A DNA stretch of 64,000 bases. Source: Centipeda flueggei ATCC 43531. GTDB taxonomy: Bacteria; Bacillota; Negativicutes; Selenomonadales; Selenomonadaceae. Positions 9,347-18,133 of the stretch are shown here, in pieces. The position numbers and the translations under genes are program-made. Every line of letters begins with the position of its first letter. The stretch's first letter is position 1. The stretch is taken from assembly GCF_000160695.1 (NCBI RefSeq), contig NZ_GG694010.1, forward strand, positions 59,371 through 123,370, given 5' to 3'. The notes beneath the pieces are model-generated. The model made no database searches and was not told the DNA's origin. It worked only from the letters and a program-made list of their open reading frames with translations.

Positions 9347-10394
9347 CAAAGACACCGCCCTTGATCGTCGCCTCATGTGTGCCCTCGGTCACGCGTCCGA
9401 TCCGGAAGACTGCCTCATGCTGCGCATCGAGACGTGCCTCGATGCGCGCCGCCTCCTCCTCGGAGGCAATGAGCACCATTCCGATCCCCATGTTGAACGT
9501 GCGGTACATCTCCGCCCAGTCGACGTTGCCCCACTCCTGGATGAGACGAAAGACCGCGGGCATCTCCCACGCGGCTGCATTGACCTCCGCGCCCATCCCC
9601 TCGGGGAGGGCACGCGGAATGTTTTCATAGAATCCGCCGCCCGTGATGTGCACCATACCGTGAAGATCAAAGTCACGAATCAGCGGCAGGCAGACCTGCG
9701 GATAGAGACGCGTCGGTGTCAGCAGCTCCTCGCCGATGGTGCGTCCCAGTTCCTCCATGTATTCATCACCGTGAAAGCCCTTGTGTTCAAAGACAATCTT
9801 GCGCACGAGAGAGTAGCCGTTGGAATGCACGCCCGAGGAAGGCAGTCCGAGCAGGACATCCCCCGCCTTCACACGCGCACTCGTAATGAGCCGTTCGCGC
9901 TCGACGACACCGACGGCGAACCCCGCGATATCGTACTCACCCACGGGGTAGAACCCTGCCATTTCCGCCGTCTCACCGCCGATGAGCGCACAGCCGGATT
10001 CCTTGCAGGCACGGGCAACGCCGGAGACCACGTCGGCAACCTGCGTCGGCTCAAGTTTGCCGACGGCGAGGTAGTCAAGAAAAAACAGAGGCTCTGCCCC
10101 CTGCACGAGGATGTCGTTGACACACATCGCCACGGCATCCTGCCCAATGGTATCATGCCGATTCAACAGGAAAGCAAGCCGCAGCTTGGTCCCGACCCCA
10201 TCCGTTCCGGAAACGAGCACGGGTTCACGATAGTCCTGCGCGCGCAGGGCAAACAGACCGCCGAAGCCGCCCAGATCACCGAGCACCTCCGGACGATAGG
10301 TTGCACGTACGCTGTCTTTGATCAGCGATACGGATTCGTTGCCCGCATCGATGTCGACACCCGCATCACGATAGGTCATTTTTTTCATGGACAC
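9339..10394 (-). CDS. purM: Phosphoribosylformylglycinamidine cyclo-ligase (AIR synthetase)
   Basis: Forms AIR from FGAM with ATP. The 351-residue protein starts TYRDAGVDIDAGN, carries SGTDGVGTK and ends with the GGFYENIPR and GIGMVLI segments of the family. A GTG start directly follows the purF stop; AAAGGGGG lies 6 bases upstream. An ATG two codons later is the alternative. Confidence 0.97.
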   Translation of the reverse strand: MSMKKMTYRDAGVDIDAGNESVSLIKDSVRATYRPEVLGDLGGFGGLFALRAQDYREPVLVSGTDGVGTKLRLAFLLNRHDTIGQDAVAMCVNDILVQGAEPLFFLDYLAVGKLEPTQVADVVSGVARACKESGCALIGGETAEMAGFYPVGEYDIAGFAVGVVERERLITSARVKAGDVLLGLPSSGVHSNGYSLVRKIVFEHKGFHGDEYMEELGRTIGEELLTPTRLYPQVCLPLIRDFDLHGMVHITGGGFYENIPRALPEGMGAEVNAAAWEMPAVFRLIQEWGNVDWAEMYRTFNMGIGMVLIASEEEAARIEARLDAQHEAVFRIGRVTEGTHEATIKGGVFDA

Positions 10395-11846
10395 TTACAT
10401 CCCCCTTTCACGCTGTGCAAGCCGCTGCTGCTCACGCGTGATCGCGTCGTCCACGTCAAGTGCGGCATCCTCCTCTGGAACCGGGTACTGGTTGTTAAAG
10501 CATGCATAGCACATGTGGTCCGGATTGAGGACAGGAACACACGTCCTCAGCCCCTCGATGGAGATGAAGTGAAGGGAATCTGCCCCGATAAAATTGCGAA
10601 TCTCCTCGAGACTCTTCGTCGCTGAGATCAGCTCCTTGCGCACCGACGTATCGATGCCGTAGTAGCAGGGATCGGTGATCGGCGGGCTGCTGATGCAGAC
10701 ATGGATCTCACGCGCCCCAGCGTTGCGCAGGAGTCGTACGATCTTACCGCTTGTCGTGCCGCGCACGATGGAGTCATCCACCATGATGACGGACTTTCCC
10801 TCGACAACGGAGCGCACCGGGCTCAGTTTCAATTTGACTGCCGTATCGCGCTGCTTCTGCGTCGGCTGGATGAACGTCCGCCCGATGTAGCGGTTCTTGA
10901 TGAGTCCCTCGGCAAACGGGATACCCGCCTCGTAGGCAAATCCTGTCGCCGCCGTTGTCCCTGAGTCGGGCACGGAGATGACGACATCGCCGCGAAAGCC
11001 GGATTCACGTGCAAGAACCCGTCCCATCTCGAAGCGTGCCGCATGGACACTCTGTCCGTCGATGATCGAGTCGGGACGGGCGAAATAAATATACTCAAAG
11101 ATGCAGGAGGCAACATCCTGCCCATTGGAAAAACGATAGGACTTGAGTGAACCGCACTCTATGACAACCATCTCGCCCGGCAGTACGTCACGCACAAACG
11201 CAGCTCCGTTAACCTCAAGAGCACAGGTCTCAGAGGACAACACCCAGCCTCCCTCTGTCGTCCGTCCAATGCAGAGCGGACGAAAGCCCTGCGGATCGCG
11301 CACACCGATGAGCTTGTTCTCTGTCATAATGGTCAGGCAGAATGCGCCGCGCACTTCCTGTACAGTCTCCAAAATACGCTCCTCGATGGTCATCTTCTGT
11401 GAGCGTGCAATCAGATGGACAAAGACCTCCGAGTCGATGGTTGTCTGGAATACGGTACCCTTACTCTCGAGGCCGCGTCGAAGCAATGCGGCATTGGTGA
11501 GGTCACCGTTATGTGCCAGTGCCAGTGCACCGCCCGCATAGTTGACGCGCAGCGGCTGTGCATTCGCCGCAAGGCTGAACCCCGTCGTCGCATAGCGCAC
11601 ATGGCCGATGGCAATTTTGGCATGGTCAAGATGAGGCAGTTCCGAGCGAAACACCTCAGTTACCAGCCCCATGCCTTTTTTGACGTCAATCCACGCACCG
11701 TCCGTCAACGCAATACCCGCACTCTCCTGCCCGCGATGCTGGAGCGCAAAGAGGCCGAGATAGGTCATCTCGGACACATCCTCCGTCGGAGAATACACGC
11801 CGTAGATGCCGCACTCTTCCTTCCACTTTGGCAGTTTCTCGTACAT
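10395..11846 (-). CDS. purF: Amidophosphoribosyltransferase
   Basis: First committed step of purine synthesis: PRPP plus glutamine to phosphoribosylamine. It is an Ntn-hydrolase whose nucleophile Cys12 (CGIYGVY) is exposed after removal of an 11-residue propeptide. The PRPP loop MVDDSIVRGTTS is visible. Four Cys near the C-terminus region (CISSPP, CYACFNNQ) suggest the Fe-S-containing Bacillus-type enzyme. Total 483 residues. Confidence 0.97.
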   Translation of the reverse strand: MYEKLPKWKEECGIYGVYSPTEDVSEMTYLGLFALQHRGQESAGIALTDGAWIDVKKGMGLVTEVFRSELPHLDHAKIAIGHVRYATTGFSLAANAQPLRVNYAGGALALAHNGDLTNAALLRRGLESKGTVFQTTIDSEVFVHLIARSQKMTIEERILETVQEVRGAFCLTIMTENKLIGVRDPQGFRPLCIGRTTEGGWVLSSETCALEVNGAAFVRDVLPGEMVVIECGSLKSYRFSNGQDVASCIFEYIYFARPDSIIDGQSVHAARFEMGRVLARESGFRGDVVISVPDSGTTAATGFAYEAGIPFAEGLIKNRYIGRTFIQPTQKQRDTAVKLKLSPVRSVVEGKSVIMVDDSIVRGTTSGKIVRLLRNAGAREIHVCISSPPITDPCYYGIDTSVRKELISATKSLEEIRNFIGADSLHFISIEGLRTCVPVLNPDHMCYACFNNQYPVPEEDAALDVDDAITREQQRLAQRERGM

Positions 11847-11851
11847 CGCTC

Positions 11852-12565
11852 TTATGCTTCTCCCGTCAGCCTGTGGAGCATCTCCTTATAGGCATCCTCT
11901 ACGTTGCCAAGGTCACGGCGGAAACGATCCTTATCCAGTTTCTCCTTCGTGTCGCTGTCCCAGAAGCGGCAGTTATCCGGTGAGATCTCATCGGCGAGGA
12001 TGATCTTCCCGTCAGCATCCCTGCCGAACTCCAGCTTGAAGTCAATGAGATCCACCTTCTTAGACTTGAGGAACTTCGTGAGGATATCGTTGATCTTCAG
12101 CGACATGCGTTCGATCTCGTCCAGTTCCGCATCCGTCGCGATCTTCATGGCGCGGATATGATAGCGGTTGAGCATCGGATCGCCGAGATCGTCGTTCTTG
12201 TAGCAGTACTCGATGACCGGGAACGGCATCGGAACGCCTTCCTCGAGCCCAAGACGCTTGGCGAGTGAGCCGGCCGCCACGTTGCGGATGATGACCTCAA
12301 GCGGAATAATCGTGAGCTTCTTCACGAGCATCTCACGATCGCTCGGCATGGAGATATAGTGATGAGCGATGCCCTCCTTCGCCAGCAGGTCGAAGAAGAA
12401 TGCCGACATCTTGTTGTTCATGATTCCCTTGCCCACGATCGTACCGCGCTTGGCACCGTTCCCCGCCGTCGCGTCGTCCTTGTAGTAGACAAGGTACTCA
12501 TTCGGATTGTCCGTGGCATAGATGATCTTTGCTTTCCCCTCATAAAGAGCCTCTTTACGCTCCAT
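11852..12565 (-). CDS. purC: SAICAR synthase
   Basis: Ligates aspartate to CAIR. It starts [15 protein letters not shown], with GAKRG (phosphate contact), [10 protein letters not shown] and DFKLEFGRD, giving 237 residues. Start chosen at 12565, with GGCAGGA upstream; a 9-residue longer frame lacks support. A full copy of the dispersed TA-bounded repeat lies 27 bases upstream, inside the pur operon. Confidence 0.97.
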   Translation of the reverse strand: MERKEALYEGKAKIIYATDNPNEYLVYYKDDATAGNGAKRGTIVGKGIMNNKMSAFFFDLLAKEGIAHHYISMPSDREMLVKKLTIIPLEVIIRNVAAGSLAKRLGLEEGVPMPFPVIEYCYKNDDLGDPMLNRYHIRAMKIATDAELDEIERMSLKINDILTKFLKSKKVDLIDFKLEFGRDADGKIILADEISPDNCRFWDSDTKEKLDKDRFRRDLGNVEDAYKEMLHRLTGEA

Positions 12566-12592
12566 CGTTGTCCTGCCTTTCTTCTCAAACAC

Positions 12593-12760
12593 TAGGGAAG
12601 CACACTGATAACTTCGGCACTGCCGTCTTGACGCATCTTTTTCACCTGCTTTTCGTTAGCAAATCCTCCGCATAGCCCTTACTATGCGTTCGGTTTGCTG
12701 CCTCAATCGGACAAAAATCTACGCCACTCTGACAGGCCTCATTTTATCGGCGATTCCATA
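12593..12760. repeat. TA-bounded inverted-repeat element, full copy A (MITE-like)
   Basis: About 168 bp, bounded by TA and by imperfect terminal inverted repeats (TAGGGAAGCACACTGATAA ... TTATCGGCGATTCCATA). It matches the elements at 27331-27498 and 53205-53372 over their whole length; the 27 kb copy is in the opposite orientation. It contains a central imperfect hairpin around GCATAG / CTATGC and no reading frame of note. It lies between purE and purC. Confidence 0.85.
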
Positions 12761-12772
12761 GAAATATCCTTT

Positions 12773-12805
12773 TAAGGAAGCGCTGAGCAACGCAGCATTT
12801 CCTTA
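12773..12805. repeat. Short terminal-repeat relic at the purE stop
   Basis: A 33-bp palindromic unit (TAAGGAAGCGCTGAG ... CTTA) resembling two terminal repeats of the dispersed element joined together. The purE stop codon TAA is its outermost triplet. Confidence 0.5.
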
Positions 12806-13291
12806 CAGCTGTGCTGCGACGCGGTCTGCCTTCTTCTCGACTTCCAACACCATCTTCTCACGATAATCCATGAGCGCCTCGGCAATAGAAGCATCATGCA
12901 CGGCAAGAATTTCCGCCGCAAAAATCGCCGCGTTCTTTGCACCATTGACGGCCATGGTCGCCACAGGTACCCCTGACGGCATCTGTACCGTGCTGAGCAG
13001 AGCATCCATGCCGTTTAGAGGCGTTGCATTGATCGGAACCCCCACCACAGGCTTAATTGTATAGCTTGCCACGACCCCCGCCAGATGTGCCGCCGCGCCT
13101 GCCGCCACGATAAATGCGGCAAATTCCTTGTCATGATCCGCTTCCATGACGAAATCACGAACAATCGACGGTGTGCGATGTGCCGATGCTACCTTGATCA
13201 CGGGGGTAATGCCAAACTGCTTCAGAAGCTCAACCGCAGGCTTGAGAATTGGCCAATCAGAATCGCTGCCCATCAGGACTGCTACCTTCAT
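12803..13291 (-). CDS. purE: N5-carboxyaminoimidazole ribonucleotide mutase
   Basis: Class I PurE, which moves the carboxyl group of N5-CAIR to give CAIR. It has GSDSDWP at 8-14, SAHRTP at about 40-45 and AGAAAHLAGV at about 69-78. Length 162 residues. First gene of the pur operon, with a consensus promoter about 20-50 bases upstream. The leader is too short for a purine riboswitch. Confidence 0.97.
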   Translation of the reverse strand: MKVAVLMGSDSDWPILKPAVELLKQFGITPVIKVASAHRTPSIVRDFVMEADHDKEFAAFIVAAGAAAHLAGVVASYTIKPVVGVPINATPLNGMDALLSTVQMPSGVPVATMAVNGAKNAAIFAAEILAVHDASIAEALMDYREKMVLEVEKKADRVAAQL

Positions 13292-13311
13292 ATTATCATC
13301 TCCTTATGCCT

Positions 13312-13340
13312 ATGATAGCGAGATTTCAAATCCATGTCAA
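13312..13340 (-). promoter_or_regulatory. Promoter of the pur operon
   Basis: TTGACA (13340-13335), 17-base spacer, TATCAT (13317-13312) on the minus strand, close to the purE start. Confidence 0.7.
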
Positions 13341-13345
13341 TAGAA

Positions 13346-13382
13346 CGAAAAGGACTGCCGTATCACAGGATACAGCAGTCCC
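13346..13382 (-). terminator. Terminator of cheV
   Basis: Stem GGACTGC(T/C)GTATC paired with GATACGGCAGTCC, then TTTTCGTTCT on the minus strand, just after the cheV stop. Confidence 0.75.
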
Positions 13383-13394
13383 ATAGAACAAGTC

Positions 13395-14345
13395 TCAAAT
13401 TTCTTTGCTCGTGTCGTGCAGGGGCTCACCAAAGATCAGTGTATCCAGAAGATCGATCAGTTGATTGATCTCTGGTTTCGATACCTGTCCCGATGCTCCA
13501 AGGCTCTCGCCCTTGCGCCTCATCTCCTCGCTGATCAGGGAGGAGAAAAGGACGAGTGGAACTTCACCGAGGCGGCTGTCCTCACGGACGAGCTTCAGCA
13601 GGCGATGTCCGTCCATTTTTGGCATCTCAACATCAGAAATGATGATACGGACATGATTCTCGATCGGACCATTCTTGCGGGCAAGATCCTGCAGATAATC
13701 CCATGCATCCTGTCCGTTGCCAAAGTCACGAATGAACTTGTAGCCTGCCTCATGCAGTGTCGCCACAAGGAGGTCACGCAGCATCTTGGAGTCCTCGGCA
13801 ACGACGATATGCGCCGTGCCGCGCCGCGTCTTGGCATCCTGCGTTGCCTCGGCAACGGTCGTGAGCTTCTGGTTGATCTCTGGATTGATCTCCGCGATGA
13901 TCGTCTCAAAGTCCAGCAGTAGGACGATACGATCTTCCATCTTGATGATACCGACAACACGTGACCCCTCACCAACGTTCGGTGCCGGCTCCATATTTTT
14001 CCACGAGATGCGATGGATACGGTAGACGCTGCCGACAAGGAAACCAATGTCGTAATTGTTGATCTCCGTCACAATGATGTTCTGCATCTCATCCGAGGTC
14101 TGGAGATTGAGGCAACGTGCCATATTCACGAGAGGAATGGCCTTGCCGCGCAGCGTAAACAGCCCATCAACGTAAGGATGTGCCTCGGGCATGGCAGTCA
14201 CCGGCACACGTGTGATGACTTCGCGCACCTTCGCGACATTGATGCCGTAATTCACCTTGCCTATGCTGAACTCGACAATTTCAAACTCATTTGTTCCCGT
14301 CTCAAGCAGGATCCCTTTTCTCTCTTCGGTTACCGTATCTGCCAT
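13395..14345 (-). CDS. cheV: Chemotaxis coupling protein CheV (CheW-receiver fusion)
   Basis: Couples receptors to the CheA kinase. The N-terminal CheW-like domain (about 20-160) has REVITRVPVTAMPEAHPYV. The C-terminal receiver domain (about 175-305) has the phosphorylation site in IIISDVEMPKMDG and VLFSSL near the end. Start at 14345 because GGGGGAG lies 6 bases upstream; 316 residues. It stands alone between two terminated operons. It implies a motile, flagellated host. Confidence 0.93.
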   Translation of the reverse strand: MADTVTEERKGILLETGTNEFEIVEFSIGKVNYGINVAKVREVITRVPVTAMPEAHPYVDGLFTLRGKAIPLVNMARCLNLQTSDEMQNIIVTEINNYDIGFLVGSVYRIHRISWKNMEPAPNVGEGSRVVGIIKMEDRIVLLLDFETIIAEINPEINQKLTTVAEATQDAKTRRGTAHIVVAEDSKMLRDLLVATLHEAGYKFIRDFGNGQDAWDYLQDLARKNGPIENHVRIIISDVEMPKMDGHRLLKLVREDSRLGEVPLVLFSSLISEEMRRKGESLGASGQVSKPEINQLIDLLDTLIFGEPLHDTSKEI

Positions 14346-14431
14346 GTATCTCTCCCCCTGCACGTCTACATTCTTCGCTATGCTCTCTATTCGCCCTTTG
14401 GAATAAAAATCCTTCCTTGATTAAGAAAAAA

Positions 14432-15331
14432 CTAATTCATTTTATTTTCTTGCGACAAATATGTCCAGCCGTCCTGCTGGTATACACGGCCTTCTTTCAT
14501 CAAATACCCAAGCGCGCGCTTAAACGCCGCCTTACTGATCTGAAAACGATCCTTGATAACGGCAGGCGATGTATTGTCCGTATATGGCATCTTGCCGTTG
14601 TGTTCCTCCAAAAGGGCAAGCAGACGATCGGCATCTAGAGCGCGTGCCTCTTCCTTCGGCGGACGCAGAGATGCGTTCAGACGTCCATCCTCACGCAGAT
14701 AAGTGACACGGATCACCACGCTCTCGCCGACACGCGGACGCCGCGGCGCCTCGCGATGATCGACGAATGCAATATAGTGCTCCTCAGTAAAGAGAAAAAT
14801 ACCGCGTTCTGTAATGTTATAGACAGAGCCTCTCAGCTGATCGCCTACATGCACACCCGTGGCAGGGCGAGAGGCACGGCGCAGCTCATCCTCCACCTCC
14901 ATCGTCACGGCAAGACGCCCCGATTTATCCGTATAGAGCTTCGCCCAAACGACCTCACCGACCTGCGGCCGTCCGCGCATCCCTGCGTAGGGCAGAAAGA
15001 TCCCGCGCTCCGCCCCGACATCGAGGAAGGCACCTTCCTTCGTCACGTTGATAACGCGCAAACGAGCAACCTGCCCTTCCTTCATGCGAGGTGTGCGCAT
15101 GCTCGCCGTCAGCCGCCGTTTCGGATCGAGATAGAGAAAGACACGGACGCGGTCGCCCACCTTGACCGGTGCAGTCTGCTGCATCGTGTGCAGCAGAATA
15201 TCATCACTCGTATTGCCCGTCTCCGCATCCAGAAAGATGCCCCACTCGGATTCGCGCACGGCAGTGAGTTCCGCCACCTGACTTGGGCCGTATTTACGGT
15301 GCAAAAGCGCGGGTTTTTGCCGCTCCGCCAC
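14432..15331 (-). CDS. S1-like RNA-binding protein, CvfB/YitL family
   Basis: Probable RNA-binding regulator related to CvfB. It has tandem S1-type OB folds (about 10-220; VTKEGAFLDVGAERGIFLPYAGM is characteristic) and a winged-helix C-terminus (ISKAAFKRALGYLMKEGRV). 299 residues. It is the last gene of the rplU-led operon, 3 bases behind rsfS. Confidence 0.87.
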   Translation of the reverse strand: MAERQKPALLHRKYGPSQVAELTAVRESEWGIFLDAETGNTSDDILLHTMQQTAPVKVGDRVRVFLYLDPKRRLTASMRTPRMKEGQVARLRVINVTKEGAFLDVGAERGIFLPYAGMRGRPQVGEVVWAKLYTDKSGRLAVTMEVEDELRRASRPATGVHVGDQLRGSVYNITERGIFLFTEEHYIAFVDHREAPRRPRVGESVVIRVTYLREDGRLNASLRPPKEEARALDADRLLALLEEHNGKMPYTDNTSPAVIKDRFQISKAAFKRALGYLMKEGRVYQQDGWTYLSQENKMN

Positions 15332-15334
15332 GGC

Positions 15335-15679
15335 CTATTCCTCGTAGGGCGTAAGTTTGGCATCGCCCCAGAGCCGCTCAAGTGCATAGTACTCGCGTGC
15401 ATCCTGCTGGAAGATGTGGGCAACGGTATCACCATAGTCAAGCAGTATCCACTCGCCTTCGCGATAACCTTCCTTGTGGAGAAAGGTTACGCCCGCTTCC
15501 TCCATCTTCTCCTCGATGTTGTCTGCAATTGCACGCACCTGTGTCGCAGTATTTGCGGAGCAAATAATAAAATAATCATTGGTCGACATCAGGCCGACCA
15601 TATTCATCTGCACAATATCCCGTGCCTTTTTCTCATCTGCCGCCGCCTCAATCATGCGGCACTTTTCCTGCTCTGTCAA
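15335..15679 (-). CDS. rsfS: Ribosomal silencing factor RsfS
   Basis: Binds L14 to keep the ribosomal subunits apart in poor nutrition. The 114-residue protein has KKARDIV, DYFIICSANTATQVRAIADNI and WILLDYGDTVAHIFQ, all family hallmarks. Its position after nadD, yqeK and an LCP protein is the common Firmicutes order. Confidence 0.95.
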   Translation of the reverse strand: MTEQEKCRMIEAAADEKKARDIVQMNMVGLMSTNDYFIICSANTATQVRAIADNIEEKMEEAGVTFLHKEGYREGEWILLDYGDTVAHIFQQDAREYYALERLWGDAKLTPYEE

Positions 15680-15682
15680 GTT

Positions 15683-16744
15683 CTACTCCTCCTCATCCTT
15701 CTGCTCCGCCTCCTCCGGCGGAAAGAGCTCATGAATGACTTTATCCGTCGCTTTACGATCCATAATCCACACCGTATCATCATCCCGTGCAAAGTCACCA
15801 GGCAGCATGATGGTGCGCGGCGGCTGTGCATTGAGTTTCCGCACCACATTCCCGATATGCACGGAATCAAATAACTCAGCACTTGTCGTCACGTTTTGCT
15901 TAAGAATATCCGCAATCTGCGGAACCTTCGGCAGTGTATCGACGCGCAGCAGCTTGGCATAGAATGCCTTGACAAATTTCTGCTGCCGCTGCGTGCGTCC
16001 AAGATCCCCGAGATCATCACTGCGGTAACGCAGATAGCACTCTGCACCGACACCGTCAAGATGACGATACCCCTGCCGCATGTGAATGGAAAGCCCTGCT
16101 TCCGGATCATCATAGTCCATATCCCGCTCGACATAGATGTCAATCCCGCCGACAGCATCAATGATCTTGGCAAATGTATCCAAATCGATGACGACATATT
16201 GGTGAATCGAGATGCCAAACATCTGATTGATGGTCCGTACCATCAACGGCGCACCGCCCACTGCATAGACGTGGGAAAGCCGTGTTTCTCCCTTCTCCTG
16301 TGCCATGGGCACCCACGTATCCCGCGGAATGTTGAGGATACGCACCTTACCTGTCGCGTTCTCCATACTCACGAGGAGAATGGCATCGGCACGTTTTTCC
16401 GGTGCCTCGTCCACATTTACCGCATCGTCGAGTCCAAGAACAAGCACGTTTGTATAACCGTCAAACCGTACATCGACCTCGCCGCGATTCTCCTCCTGCC
16501 GAACAAGATACGCCTCATACATGCTCCGCAGGTCATGATATGCCTCAACCCCCCATCCGATCAAATAATATCCAGAGATACCGACAACAACGAGGAAAAC
16601 AACGGCGAAAATGAGACGAAAGAAACCACGCAGTATCGCTATGCGGCGGCGCCGTGCACGCTGGGAACGACGTCGTTTTATATTTTCGCGTGAATTTTCA
16701 CTTGCCAACTGTGCAGCAAGTTCTTCCGTATCATATTCGGACAA
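15683..16744 (-). CDS. LytR-CpsA-Psr (LCP) family protein
   Basis: Membrane-anchored enzyme of the family that attaches glycopolymers to the cell wall or envelope. It has an Arg-rich cytoplasmic start, one membrane segment at about 38-60, and an extracytoplasmic LCP domain. That domain shows VLVLGLDD, ADAILLVSM, IPRDTWV and the DAVGGIDIYVERDMDY segment. 353 residues. It sits 54 bases after yqeK. Confidence 0.92.
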   Translation of the reverse strand: MSEYDTEELAAQLASENSRENIKRRRSQRARRRRIAILRGFFRLIFAVVFLVVVGISGYYLIGWGVEAYHDLRSMYEAYLVRQEENRGEVDVRFDGYTNVLVLGLDDAVNVDEAPEKRADAILLVSMENATGKVRILNIPRDTWVPMAQEKGETRLSHVYAVGGAPLMVRTINQMFGISIHQYVVIDLDTFAKIIDAVGGIDIYVERDMDYDDPEAGLSIHMRQGYRHLDGVGAECYLRYRSDDLGDLGRTQRQQKFVKAFYAKLLRVDTLPKVPQIADILKQNVTTSAELFDSVHIGNVVRKLNAQPPRTIMLPGDFARDDDTVWIMDRKATDKVIHELFPPEEAEQKDEEE

Positions 16745-16798
16745 CGTCCCTCTCCCCCTTTTCCCGCTGTTCAGTGCTGTCGTAGATTCTCGATCACA

Positions 16799-17380
16799 TC
16801 AGTGTTGTTCCAACAGCAGTTCATTCCGTGCCGTCACCGTGTCCGGGTGAACGAGGCCCCCCCGTTGCAGAACGAATCGAATGGACTCTGTAAGCCCCAC
16901 CAACACCATCGCGTCGAGTGATACGGTGCGTGCAAGCTCCCGCAGGTGTTCCACCCCCGGGTAGACACGCGATGGCTCGATCATATCTGCATAATAGATG
17001 ATTTTATCCAGTGCAGTCATACTGTTTCCCCCAACCGTATGCCGCCATATCGCCTGTGCAATGCCCGCATCATCGACACCATAGTCCTCATAGATGAGGT
17101 ATGCTCCTACATAGGCATGCAGGAGCAGCGGCATTGCTGCCTCGATCCTGCCGATGGGAATCCCTCGGCGCCGTGCCTCCGCTGGAAGCATCTCCGTCGC
17201 ATAAGTACGGCCGCAGTCGTGCAGGAGTCCTGCAACACGCGCTCGCTCTTCATCCAGACCGAAGCGGCGTGCCAGTGCTGCCGCCGTATCTGCCACACCA
17301 AGCGAATGCTGATAGCGTCCCGGCGCAAGACGCTTCTCCAAGCGCGTACACATCTCCTCATACGTCATGTTCATGCGCAC
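16799..17380 (-). CDS. yqeK: HD-domain protein YqeK (diadenosine tetraphosphate hydrolase family)
   Basis: HD hydrolase; family members split Ap4A symmetrically. RYQHSLGVADTAAALA, the metal pair LLHDCGR and the late IWRHTVGG and YYADMIEPSR segments are visible. A GTG at 17380 is the preferred start (AAGGGGG 7 bases upstream), giving 193 residues; ATG at 17374 is close by. It overlaps nadD by 23 bases. Confidence 0.92.
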   Translation of the reverse strand: MRMNMTYEEMCTRLEKRLAPGRYQHSLGVADTAAALARRFGLDEERARVAGLLHDCGRTYATEMLPAEARRRGIPIGRIEAAMPLLLHAYVGAYLIYEDYGVDDAGIAQAIWRHTVGGNSMTALDKIIYYADMIEPSRVYPGVEHLRELARTVSLDAMVLVGLTESIRFVLQRGGLVHPDTVTARNELLLEQH

Positions 17381-17978
17381 GATACAGCCCCCTTTCTGCA
17401 ATATACTCTTCCACAGCACGCGGTACAAGATGCCGAATGGATTTTCCTGCACGCACGCGCGCACGGATCATCGTTGATGAGATTTCCAGATGCGGTGTCG
17501 GCACGATAAAAATGTGACGTCGTTCCTCCGGTGTAAACTTCTCTGCGAGAAGCGTTTCATCGAGCAGCGTCCCCTGCCGCGTTGCAACAATGAACTGACA
17601 GGAACGCAGGAGCCGATGCGGTTCATGCCAGCGATAGAGATCATTCATCGCATCCGCACCCGTGATGAAGAAAAGCGGCGCTCCATCAAAATAATCGTGG
17701 AGCACCGCTATGGTATCCACGGTATAGGACGGTCCCTCCCGACGCAGTTCCATGTCTGAAAGAGAAAAGTTCGGATTGTCCCGTATGGCACACGCCGTCA
17801 TGGCTAACCGATCCGCGATGGACGCCGCTCGCGTGCCATCCTTGTGTGGGGGACGTGCAGAGGGGATAAAGAGCACCTCGTCCAGCTCCGCCTCTGCGCG
17901 CACCATCTCCGCCGTGATCAGATGTCCCATGTGAATTGGGTCGAACGTTCCGCCCATAATTCCAATTCGCTTTTTCAT
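17358..17978 (-). CDS. nadD: Nicotinate-nucleotide adenylyltransferase
   Basis: Makes deamido-NAD from NaMN and ATP. GIMGGTFDPIHMGHL contains the GTFDPIHxGH nucleotidyltransferase motif, and ISSTMIRARV near the end is the ISSTxIR motif. Start chosen at the ATG (17978) with GAGGTG upstream; 206 residues. It follows a small membrane ORF by a few bases in the operon. Confidence 0.96.
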   Translation of the reverse strand: MKKRIGIMGGTFDPIHMGHLITAEMVRAEAELDEVLFIPSARPPHKDGTRAASIADRLAMTACAIRDNPNFSLSDMELRREGPSYTVDTIAVLHDYFDGAPLFFITGADAMNDLYRWHEPHRLLRSCQFIVATRQGTLLDETLLAEKFTPEERRHIFIVPTPHLEISSTMIRARVRAGKSIRHLVPRAVEEYIAERGLYRAHEHDV

Positions 17979-17983
17979 CCGAG

Positions 17984-18133
17984 TCACCTCACGATGCAGA
18001 GCAGCAGCAGAAGAACGGTGCAGAGAAGCAGGAAGATCACGCCCGCATACAGATAGTCACGCAGATCATGCTGCCCCTTCGGCGATGCTGCATACTGCTG
18101 CAGTGTGCGCCAGTATCCGATCAGGCGCCGCAT
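17984..18133 (-). CDS. Small membrane protein of unknown function (49 residues)
   Basis: A short frame between proA and nadD. A basic, polar N-terminal half (MRRLIGYWRTLQQY) precedes a long hydrophobic C-terminal helix (about 30-46, Leu/Val/Cys rich) and the tail CIVR. Its ATG lies inside the last codons of proA (13-base shift overlap), and its stop falls 5 bases before the nadD start, so it fits the tightly packed operon. It is not a recognised family. It could be chance, but the spacing and hydrophobic segment favour a real gene. Confidence 0.55.
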   Translation of the reverse strand: MRRLIGYWRTLQQYAASPKGQHDLRDYLYAGVIFLLLCTVLLLLLCIVR

